A DNA stretch of 6,122 bases from an uncultured Flavobacteriales bacterium (GTDB lineage: Bacteria; Bacteroidota; Bacteroidia; Flavobacteriales; CALTNV01): NCBI GenBank assembly GCA_943845485.1, contig CALTNV010000159.1, forward strand, positions 1 through 6,122. Reading direction: 5' to 3'. The notes below the pieces were generated by a model. The model worked only from the letters and a program-made list of their open reading frames with translations, searched no databases and was not told where the DNA came from. Of the stretch, positions 1 to 6,122 are shown one piece after another. Both the position numbers and the translations under genes were made by a program. Numbering within the stretch: the stretch's first letter is position 1; each line of letters starts with the position of its first letter.

Positions 1-1068
1 AAACCAATTATGTCCTATTTCATGAAAAACAGTTTCTTCATCAAAATTATCCACCACAGTTATCATAGGATACTCCATTCCAGCTCCGGCCTCAATACCA
101 GCCTGAACAACAGATACTGATGAGTAGGGATAAATACCGTTATATTTTGAATAAAACCTAATTGCCTCTTCTGAAATTTTATGAGATGAATTTATAATGT
201 TATCCTGCTGATTGTATTTTGTAAAATATAACCAAGAATTTATTGATTTACCTTGCAACAAAAAAGTGGTTTTTGATACTTTAAAGTTAGCATTGGTAAA
301 CCAAGCAAAATCGTGCACACTATCCTGAATATAGGTAATGGTTTTAGTAGTATTTGAATCTTTTGCATTAACGCTTCCGTTAGCCAAACCCTCTAACCAT
401 TGTTTTTCTTCTTTATTCTGCAACTCACCTGTAGCAGCAACTACGTAATTTGATGGCAATGTAATATTTACAGTAAACTCACCAAACTCACTGTAAAACT
501 CGCCTAAATCTAAATAAGGCATTGGGTGCCAACCCTTTGCGTCATAAACAGCAGGTTTTGGGTACCATTGTGTAAGTTGAAACCCTCCTTGATGATTATA
601 TCCCATACGCGAAATACCATCATAAGGAATTTGAACTACAAAAGGGGTTGAAATATTTATTTTTTGGCCTGGTAATAATGGTGTATTGAAATAAATTTTC
701 ACAATATCAATATATTCCGAATCAAACACCCATTTTACATTTACTTCATTTATTTTAAAATCTAAACTATCAATGCAACCATATTGATAAGCTGGTGTAT
801 AATATTTTTTGGTTTGCCCTAGTTTTTTAAACTGCTTAAACAATGCCGTTTTATGGTTTTTATAGGCATTTGGCCAAACGTGCATATACATAAAATACAA
901 TGTATCTGGCGAATTGTTTACATATTGTAAAACCTCAAAAGCATTTAATTTCTTTTTATTAACATCTAAAGAAACATCAATTTTATAAGTAACATCTTGC
1001 TGAAAATATTCTTGCCCAAAAGAGCTTATAGCAAAAAGAGAGAATAGTAAAATATTAAAAATTTTCAT
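1..1068 (-). CDS. M1-family zinc metallopeptidase, secreted, 3' part missing
   Basis: This is the first 356 codons of a gene that runs off the left edge of the window. The ATG at 1068 begins a signal peptide (MKIFNILLFSLFAISSFGQ, cleavage near residue 19-20), so the product is exported to the periplasm or surface. The body looks like the beta-rich N-terminal domain of M1 aminopeptidases. Near the window edge come the exopeptidase-type motif GAGMEYP (residues 328-334) and the zinc-binding motif HEIGH (349-353), followed by NWF. Family knowledge: HExxH supplies two zinc-binding histidines and the catalytic glutamate, and the third ligand is a glutamate about 19 residues further on, here outside the window. 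The expected role is release of N-terminal residues from peptides. The start lies 10 bases after the stop of the upstream nuclease-like gene, so the two are probably co-transcribed. The substrate is unknown. The family call is firm, but the C-terminal half cannot be seen. Confidence 0.9.
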   Translation of the reverse strand, partial: MKIFNILLFSLFAISSFGQEYFQQDVTYKIDVSLDVNKKKLNAFEVLQYVNNSPDTLYFMYMHVWPNAYKNHKTALFKQFKKLGQTKKYYTPAYQYGCIDSLDFKINEVNVKWVFDSEYIDIVKIYFNTPLLPGQKINISTPFVVQIPYDGISRMGYNHQGGFQLTQWYPKPAVYDAKGWHPMPYLDLGEFYSEFGEFTVNITLPSNYVVAATGELQNKEEKQWLEGLANGSVNAKDSNTTKTITYIQDSVHDFAWFTNANFKVSKTTFLLQGKSINSWLYFTKYNQQDNIINSSHKISEEAIRFYSKYNGIYPYSSVSVVQAGIEAGAGMEYPMITVVDNFDEETVFHEIGHNWF

Positions 1069-1078
1069 TCTATTTGTA

Positions 1079-1812
<734 letters not shown>

Positions 1813-2754
1813 ATGAATATAATGAATAAGAACGAGAATAGCATTTTAATACAAAAAATTGAACATCCGATTTTAATTGAAAAGAAAATTGACTTATACA
1901 TTAAACGTATAGACTTAATACACCCAGAAATTTCTGGAAACAAATGGTTTAAATTAAAATATAATCTTGAACAAGCTAAAATTAAAAAATTTGATACTAT
2001 TTTAACTTTTGGCGGTGCTTACTCTAACCATATTGCGGCAACAGCTTTTGCTGGAAAAATAAACAACATTAAAACCATTGGATATATTAGAGGGGAAGAA
2101 ACATTACCTTTAAACCCTACCCTTCAATTAGCAAAAGATAACGGAATGAAATTAATTTATATTTCGAGAGCCGAATATAGATTGATTGACGATTATTCAT
2201 TTAAACAACATTTACACGAAATTCACGGAGCATTTTATTTAATTCCGGAAGGAGGAAATAATTTTTATGGCACCAATGGTTGTATGGAGATTTTAGATAA
2301 AAATGATCCTGATGTTGATGTAATTACGGCTGCTTGCGGAACAGGATCTACTTTAGCGGGGATGATTTTAAAATTAAAACCTCATCAAAAAGCAATAGGA
2401 TTTCCGGCCCTTAAAGGTGGTACATTTTTATATGATTACATTCAGAAAAACCATCAATTATTTAGCTTTTCAGATGAGGAGTTAGCCGAATTAAGAAGTT
2501 TATACTCTTTAAACTCAGATTATCATTTTGGAGGATATGCCAAAGTAAAACCTGAGTTAATTACCTTTGTAAAAGATTTTAAAAAAAATCATCATATTGA
2601 GTTAGATTTGATTTATACTGGTAAAATGTTTTTTGGCATTTTTGATTTAATAAAAAACAATTATTTTAAACCAAATACTAGTATTATGGCTATACATACT
2701 GGTGGTACTCAAGGCAATAAAGGCATGATGATAAAACATAAATTTGAATTATGA
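1813..2754 (+). CDS. PLP-dependent deaminase, ACC deaminase / D-cysteine desulfhydrase family
   Basis: A 313-residue fold-type II PLP enzyme, close to the usual family length of about 300-340. Visible landmarks are SGNKWFKLKYNL (41-52) with the presumed PLP lysine K44, the substrate-carboxylate loop GGAYSNH (67-73), PEGGNN (145-150), the phosphate-binding loop CGTGST (175-180), YTGK (268-271) and the C-terminal HTGGTQG (295-301). Family members either open the ring of 1-aminocyclopropane-1-carboxylate or break D-cysteine or related amino acids down to 2-oxo acid and ammonia. The sequence alone does not settle the substrate, and in Bacteroidota a D-amino acid seems more likely than ACC. The start may be 1813 or the in-frame ATG at 1822. 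It is the first gene of a rightward operon, and its stop overlaps the glucosaminidase start in ATGA. Confidence 0.88.
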   Translation: MNIMNKNENSILIQKIEHPILIEKKIDLYIKRIDLIHPEISGNKWFKLKYNLEQAKIKKFDTILTFGGAYSNHIAATAFAGKINNIKTIGYIRGEETLPLNPTLQLAKDNGMKLIYISRAEYRLIDDYSFKQHLHEIHGAFYLIPEGGNNFYGTNGCMEILDKNDPDVDVITAACGTGSTLAGMILKLKPHQKAIGFPALKGGTFLYDYIQKNHQLFSFSDEELAELRSLYSLNSDYHFGGYAKVKPELITFVKDFKKNHHIELDLIYTGKMFFGIFDLIKNNYFKPNTSIMAIHTGGTQGNKGMMIKHKFEL

Positions 2755-3728
2755 TAAAGCATATTATTTTCGTTTTAATTACTAGCATTTCATTTGCATC
2801 TGTAGCGAAAGACAGAAATGAAAAATACATTAATAAGTGGAAAGATGTTGCCATTAATGAAATGGTTGCTTTTAAAATACCTGCAAGCATTACTTTAGCG
2901 CAAGGAATTTTAGAAAGTGGTGCGGGCACAAGTTATTTAGCTACCAAAGCAAATAATCATTTTGGTGTAAAATGCCATAACTGGAAAGGCCCATCTGTTA
3001 AAAGAGATGATGATAAAAAAAATGAATGTTTTAGAAAATACAAATCGGCAAATACAAGTTTTGAAGATCACTCAAAATTTATTGCTGAAAGAGGCAGATA
3101 CAGCTTTTTATTTGATTATAAAATAACTGATTATAAAGCCTGGGCAAAAGGGTTAAAAAAAGCAGGTTATGCCACTAATCCAAAATACCCTGGATTGCTT
3201 ATTGATTTAATAGAACGCTATAATCTTGATCAATATGACGATGAAGGAGTAAGTATTATTAAAGGAAAAAAGAAAAAAACTAGGCTGAAAAAGGAAGAGC
3301 TACTTGTTTCTAACTCAAAAACTAAAGAGCAACAAAATATTTCTGAAGAAGTAGAAAATTTACCTGTTAAAACAGTAGAAGTTTATTTAGGAAGATATAA
3401 AGTTTTACAAAACCCTAATAAATCTCAATACATTGTAGCCACTTCAGATGACACTTATTATGCCATTGCTAAAAAGTTTAAACTTGATTTGTGGCAATTG
3501 TATATGTTTAATGATATTGATGAACACCATCTACTTAAAATAGATGACAAAGTATATGTAATGCCTAAAAAGGCAAGAGCTAGACGTGAGAGTCATATTG
3601 TGAAAAAAGGAGAAAACTTATGGCAGGTTGCCCAAATTTACGGTGTAAAAGAAAATAAATTAAGACGATTTAATAAACTAAAAAAAGGTGCTGTAATTAA
3701 ACCAGGAATAGTATTAATACTTAGGTAA
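2751..3728 (+). CDS. secreted glucosaminidase with two LysM-like repeats
   Basis: A 325-residue cell-wall hydrolase. A signal peptide (residues 1-19, cleaved after SVA) sends it to the periplasm. Residues 30-160 form a glucosaminidase domain of the FlgJ/Atl type: ITLAQGILESGAGTSYLA carries the predicted catalytic E55, followed by NNHFGVKC (68-75), FEDHSKFIAERGRY (104-117) and AGYATNPKYP (138-147). It should cleave the N-acetylglucosaminyl-N-acetylmuramic bond of peptidoglycan. A lysine-rich linker (170-210) leads to two LysM-like peptidoglycan-binding repeats. The second (282-325, SHIVKKGENLWQVAQIYGV) is typical. The first (about 227-273) is divergent, with DDTYYAIAKKFKLDLWQL in place of the usual GDTL opening. 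The ATG overlaps the upstream stop by four bases (ATGA), indicating translational coupling. The next gene follows after two bases. Confidence 0.9.
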   Translation: MIKHIIFVLITSISFASVAKDRNEKYINKWKDVAINEMVAFKIPASITLAQGILESGAGTSYLATKANNHFGVKCHNWKGPSVKRDDDKKNECFRKYKSANTSFEDHSKFIAERGRYSFLFDYKITDYKAWAKGLKKAGYATNPKYPGLLIDLIERYNLDQYDDEGVSIIKGKKKKTRLKKEELLVSNSKTKEQQNISEEVENLPVKTVEVYLGRYKVLQNPNKSQYIVATSDDTYYAIAKKFKLDLWQLYMFNDIDEHHLLKIDDKVYVMPKKARARRESHIVKKGENLWQVAQIYGVKENKLRRFNKLKKGAVIKPGIVLILR

Positions 3729-3730
3729 TA

Positions 3731-4357
3731 ATGAAAAAAATAATATACATTTTAGATGTTCATTCGGCTTGGTGTTATGGAAATAGCGAAACAATAGAAG
3801 AAATTCATGATGTTTTTTCAAAAGATGTTGAATTTGAATTATTAGTAGGAAGCGAAAAACCTTTTAACAACATACAAAAAGGAGGTGACGAGTTTCATTT
3901 ATTTTCAACAACAAACTTACCAAGGGTAGAGAGCTACACCAAAATGTTCATATCTTCTGAATATTATAAGTTAACAAAAGATGAATCATATCTTTTTAGT
4001 AATTACGAACCTTCTATAGCTATATCAATTATTAAAAACATATCAAACACAAAAGTATTTACTTTTGTAAAAGAAATACAAAGAGCTTTATTTGCACAAG
4101 GTAAAAGATTGGATAAGTTAAACACGTATTTACCTATTTTAGATTTATTGAAAATTGACAAAAGTTCTTTTGAATCAAAATGGATCTCTTTAATTAGTGA
4201 TGAAGCTATTGTAAAGCAAGAAGTTTTATCTGAACAATATTTGGCTGAAGACTACCCTACTTTAATTTTAAAAGATGAGGTTGAAAACATAACACTTGCT
4301 ACTGGTTATTTTGAAAAATTTAAAATGTTAGATTACTTAGATATGGAATTGAGATAA
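3731..4357 (+). CDS. DsbA/FrnE-like thioredoxin-fold protein with a single cysteine
   Basis: A 208-residue protein that resembles the FrnE-type branch of the DsbA family. The first strand leads into DVHSAWCYGN (9-18), which aligns with the family motif D-P-x-C-x-W-C-Y-G. The helical insertion (SNYEPSIAISIIK, then FVKEIQRALFAQGKRLD) and the late YPTLIL with the presumed cis-proline P176 also fit. The first cysteine of CxxC is replaced by serine (S12-A-W-C15), and C15 is the only cysteine in the protein, so ordinary dithiol oxidoreductase or isomerase activity is unlikely. There is no signal peptide, so it should be cytoplasmic. It begins two bases after the glucosaminidase stop and is probably the last gene of that operon. 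It could be a glutathione-S-transferase-like or binding protein on the same fold. Confidence 0.7.
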   Translation: MKKIIYILDVHSAWCYGNSETIEEIHDVFSKDVEFELLVGSEKPFNNIQKGGDEFHLFSTTNLPRVESYTKMFISSEYYKLTKDESYLFSNYEPSIAISIIKNISNTKVFTFVKEIQRALFAQGKRLDKLNTYLPILDLLKIDKSSFESKWISLISDEAIVKQEVLSEQYLAEDYPTLILKDEVENITLATGYFEKFKMLDYLDMELR

Positions 4358-4364
4358 TTTCTAT

Positions 4365-4385
4365 CTTTTTTGTATTAAAAAAAAG
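4365..4385. terminator. possible weak AT-only hairpin after the operon
   Basis: Eight bases after the stop of the DsbA-like gene, C followed by six T is mirrored by a run of eight A and a G, with a short loop (GTATT plus unpaired A). This gives a stem of about seven A-T-rich pairs between converging coding sequences. The stem has almost no GC and would be weak, so it may simply be low-complexity sequence. No better terminator is visible between 4358 and 4450. Confidence 0.22.
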
Positions 4386-4409
4386 CCTACCATACTAGAT
4401 TAGTTTTGC

Positions 4410-4524
4410 GGTTGATTTTTGTTTTAAAAGAGTTTACAAACATTTGTTATTATATAAATACAAATCTTTCCTCTGAATATATACCAGGACCTGGAAGATA
4501 GTAAACTATTCATCAAAATCAACC
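4410..4524. repeat. imperfect inverted repeat (arms 4410-4437 and 4501-4524)
   Basis: GGTTGATTTT at 4410-4419 and AGTTTAC at 4431-4437 recur in the same order on the opposite strand at 4524-4515 and 4507-4501. The two arms therefore share matching outer and inner ends with a slightly different middle, around a 63-base centre. The right arm lies inside the decayed coding sequence (its VDFDE and IVY codons), while the left arm is just beyond the end of that sequence. It may be a folded transcript end or a small inverted duplication; chance in AT-rich DNA is not excluded. Confidence 0.35.
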
Positions 4525-5048
4525 ATTCAAAAATTAATAATTAATTTTTATATCAATTGTATCTTTTTGATTTAGTGAGGTTTTATGATTTGAAACTTTA
4601 TAAAATTCTTTATTATTTCTATATTTTTTTAATATTAGTGAAATTAATAGATTTATTTTCTTCACAAAGCATTACACACCTACCTTCCATTAGATAATAT
4701 TTAAAATATATCATTCAGTACAATTAATTCATAAAAATCAACATTATCAGTAAAAGTATAAGCATTTAATATATCATATGAAATATATTTATTTGGTATA
4801 AAATAAAACTCTACAGGAGGAGATGAACTTATAATTTCACCATCTAAATTTAATAAATCTTGAGTAGTTTTTTATAACTTAACCATCAACTAAAACATTT
4901 TTCATAAATGAAGTTTCGTATAACTTACATGCACTTATAAAAATAAAAGACTAATAAACTTGAATAATTTCATCATGTCTATCTTCTAGGGTATCTTCAC
5001 AATATTGAATTTCTATTGTTTTACTGATAAACTTGCTTTAATTATCAT
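4450..5048 (-). pseudogene. decayed protein-coding gene, family not recognised
   Basis: Reading leftwards, protein-like stretches follow one another in changing frames: TIEIQYCEDTLEDRHDEII, then a TAG at 4951-4953, ISACKLYETSFMKNVLVDG, a TAA at 4879-4881, and a frame change at the T run 4868-4873. Next come a long clean segment (about 4867-4701) with TTQDLLNLDGEIISSSPPVE and NAYTFTDNVDFYELIVLND, a TAA at 4701-4703, YYLMEGRCVMLCEENKSINF, and a frame change at the T run 4624-4630. Then RNNKEFYKVSNHKTSLNQKD runs to a TAA at 4534-4536, further stops follow, and IVYYLPGPGIYSEERFVFI ends at a double stop (4447-4452). Together this is about 200 codons. A plausible start is the ATG at 5048 (MIIKASLSVK, needing a shift into TIEIQ); another frame reads NHYFFNDN from about 5071. 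It begins about 23 bases after the stop of the five-helix gene on the same strand, so it was probably the last gene of that operon. No family or function is recognised. Sequencing error could explain the run-length shifts but not easily all the stops. Confidence 0.68.
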
Positions 5049-5071
5049 TAAAAAAATAGTGATTTCCCAAA

Positions 5072-5653
5072 CTACTTTGAAAAATACATTAGTTGCCTTT
5101 CTTGTTGAAGAATTTCTTGGTATTCTTTATTAGAAGGATCTTTCTTTACATTTTTTAAAGCTTCAAAATAGGCTGGATAACTTCGATACTTTAACTCTAA
5201 ATAACTATCTACAGGAATAGTCCATAATATTAAAGCTAAAAATAAAAATCCTAACGTACGTTGTAAAGTACTTGAATATTCTTTTGAAGGATTTTTAGAG
5301 TGTTTTTTAAAAATAATTAGCGATAAAACGGCTAAACTTATCCAACCAAAAAGCAACATCATTTTCTCTCCTGGCCAAGACAATACATAAAACAATATTC
5401 CTATAACAGTAATAGCCAAAGCATAACCAGTTATTCTGTTTAAAACATCTTTTTTAGCCGAAGTAATCACTTCTATACTTAATACTTGTTTGATACTTTT
5501 ATTAGAAAAAAAGACAACATTAAGTGTTAAATACATAATGGCTAAAGTGGATGCTGAAGCCGCAAAAACTAAATTAGACATTGACATTAAAAAAAAAGAT
5601 AAAATACCAGAAATAATAAAAGTAAAAAGTATAATTTGTTCAAATTTTTTCAT
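5072..5653 (-). CDS. five-helix membrane protein with WPG motif, function unknown
   Basis: A 193-residue integral membrane protein of the inner membrane. Hydrophobic segments lie at about residues 7-26, 28-49, 74-95, 98-117 and 131-147, followed by a soluble tail of about 45 residues rich in charged residues (YLELKYRSYPAYFEALKNVK). Segment three ends in FYVLSWPGEKMMLLFGW (88-104). This resembles the HWPG turn between the helices of GldL and of several uncharacterised Bacteroidota membrane proteins, but the rest does not look like GldL, so no gliding or secretion role is claimed. The ATG at 5653 starts a normal MKKFEQ leader. It lies 12 bases after the stop of the GRAM/PH-like gene, so the two are very likely one operon. 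The decayed gene follows it directly. Confidence 0.8.
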   Translation of the reverse strand: MKKFEQIILFTFIISGILSFFLMSMSNLVFAASASTLAIMYLTLNVVFFSNKSIKQVLSIEVITSAKKDVLNRITGYALAITVIGILFYVLSWPGEKMMLLFGWISLAVLSLIIFKKHSKNPSKEYSSTLQRTLGFLFLALILWTIPVDSYLELKYRSYPAYFEALKNVKKDPSNKEYQEILQQERQLMYFSK

Positions 5654-5665
5654 TTGTGAAAATTG

Positions 5666-6046
5666 TTAATGTATTATTAGGGGGTATTTAATATTCTCTT
5701 TTAACAAGCTAAATAGACTCTCATAACTTTTGGTTTTAATAACAACATTAAAATCTCCTGTTATTTTTAACAACAATTTATTAGTATAAAGCCATTTATT
5801 TTTAGGCATTATAACATCTATAATTTCATTAAATATAAATGACTCTTCTTTTTCTCCTTTAAAATAAGAATCAATAAAAATGATTCTTTTATTAGTTACA
5901 TATAAAAAACCACCTTTTTTATTCAAGCTTACCAAAAATTTTTGAATGATAGATTCATCATCAGAAAGTTTAGGTACATATTCTTTTTGTTTAAAAAACT
6001 GCTCTTTTACTATAAAAATAATAAGAGTAAATATTAGTGAAAACAA
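5666..6046 (-). CDS. small membrane-anchored GRAM/PH-like protein, non-ATG start
   Basis: A 126-residue protein with an N-terminal hydrophobic segment (about residues 2-14, FSLIFTLIIFIVK) and a domain resembling the bacterial GRAM/PH-like fold: DDESIIQKF (29-37), GGFLYVTNKRIIFIDSYF (45-62), FIFNEIIDVIM (70-80), KLLLKI and the final helix YESLFSLLKEN. Such domains sit on the cytoplasmic face of membranes, and their ligands are mostly unknown. No in-frame ATG precedes the domain: the frame opens after a TAG near 6107, and the earliest conventional codon giving this product is TTG at 6046. An ATG in another frame at 6083 reads MFFFFFAILLSFFVF, so an undetected frameshift in the A/T runs at 6041-6080 could hide a longer N-terminus. 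Only 14 bases separate this start from the divergent SUI1-type gene. The five-helix gene follows 12 bases downstream. Confidence 0.65.
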   Translation of the reverse strand: MFSLIFTLIIFIVKEQFFKQKEYVPKLSDDESIIQKFLVSLNKKGGFLYVTNKRIIFIDSYFKGEKEESFIFNEIIDVIMPKNKWLYTNKLLLKITGDFNVVIKTKSYESLFSLLKENIKYPLIIH

Positions 6047-6048
6047 AA

Positions 6049-6053
6049 AAGGA
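6049..6053 (+). promoter_or_regulatory. Shine-Dalgarno-like AAGGA before the SUI1-type start
   Basis: AAGGA at 6049-6053 lies seven bases before the ATG at 6061 and supports that start codon. It is one of the few clear ribosome binding sites in the window. With only 14 bases between the divergent starts, the promoter for this gene must lie inside the GRAM/PH-like gene; no TAnnTTTG element was found there. Confidence 0.5.
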
Positions 6054-6060
6054 TAATAAG

Positions 6061-6122
6061 ATGGCGAAAAAGAAAAAAAACATTGTAAATGTAGTGTATT
6101 CTACAAATCCTGATTTTAGTTT
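6061..6122 (+). CDS. SUI1/YciH-type translation initiation factor, 5' end only
   Basis: The first 20 codons of a gene that runs off the right edge, reading MAKKKKNIVNVVYSTNPDFS. Bacteroidota SUI1-family proteins (eIF1-like, YciH type, about 110 residues) commonly begin with MAKKNKN-like lysines followed by V-(V/F)-(Y/F)-S-T-(D/N)-P-(D/N)-F, which is what is seen here. The SUI1 domain itself would come later, outside the window. The role in the family is to influence start-site fidelity or initiation on the 30S ribosome; in bacteria it is not essential in the cases known. It reads divergently from the GRAM/PH-like gene with a 14-base gap. The call rests on a short N-terminal signature only. 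Confidence 0.7.
   Translation, partial: MAKKKKNIVNVVYSTNPDFS

Noticed and set aside
2690..2929. An open frame of 79 codons on the minus strand.
   Set aside because: It lies antisense to the PLP-enzyme / glucosaminidase junction, both well-supported genes, and its product has no recognisable features.
4358..4449. Search for a small RNA gene, tRNA or CRISPR repeat in the gene-free stretch after the operon.
   Set aside because: Only AT-rich sequence, the weak hairpin and the left arm of the inverted repeat are visible; there is no cloverleaf and there are no regularly spaced repeats.
4484..4494. Perfect odd palindrome CCAGGACCTGG, a possible operator.
   Set aside because: On the minus strand the same bases encode Pro-Gly-Pro-Gly in the decayed gene (LPGPGIYSEERF), which explains the symmetry.
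4937..4976. A lipoprotein start: ATGATG at 4976 reading MMKLFKFISLLFL, followed in another frame by ISACK, like a lipobox with a frameshift.
   Set aside because: The frame of TIEIQYCEDTLEDRHDEII runs through the same bases and continues, after one TAG, into ISACKLYETSFMKNVLVDG without any shift, so one longer decayed gene explains more with fewer lesions.

Overview
The window suggests a Bacteroidota genome, most likely of the Flavobacteriia or a close relative. It is very AT-rich, few genes show a clear Shine-Dalgarno sequence, and one promoter candidate has the Bacteroidota -7 form TAnnTTTG. The gene set also fits that phylum: a DUF5522 cysteine protein, a glucosaminidase with LysM repeats, a membrane protein with a GldL-like WPG motif, and a SUI1-type protein starting MAKKKKN with YSTNPDF.

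Left block (1-1727, minus strand): three tightly packed genes read leftwards. They are a small DUF5522 cysteine protein, a membrane-anchored protein with a PD-(D/E)XK nuclease-like domain whose likely start lies inside the DUF5522 gene, and a secreted M1-family metallopeptidase cut by the window edge just after its HEIGH zinc motif. A short divergent promoter region (1728-1812) separates this block from the next.

Middle block (1813-4357, plus strand): three genes form a compact operon. They are a PLP enzyme of the ACC deaminase / D-cysteine desulfhydrase family, a secreted glucosaminidase with two LysM-like repeats that starts inside an ATGA overlap, and a DsbA/FrnE-like thioredoxin-fold protein that has lost the first cysteine of its CxxC motif.

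Right block (4358-6122): 4358-5071 has no intact gene, but on the minus strand it carries a heavily decayed coding sequence that can be followed through stops and frameshifts for about 200 codons (4450-5048). Upstream of it on the same strand are a five-helix membrane protein and a small membrane-anchored GRAM/PH-like protein with no ATG start. The first 20 codons of a SUI1/YciH-type translation factor start divergently at 6061.

The intact genes look like ordinary accessory and housekeeping functions: envelope and peptidoglycan turnover, amino-acid chemistry, proteolysis and a translation factor. I found no CRISPR array, tRNA, rRNA, insertion sequence or clear defence system. The least explained items are the decayed gene at 4450-5048, the monothiol DsbA-like protein, and the membrane-tethered nuclease-like protein nested with DUF5522.
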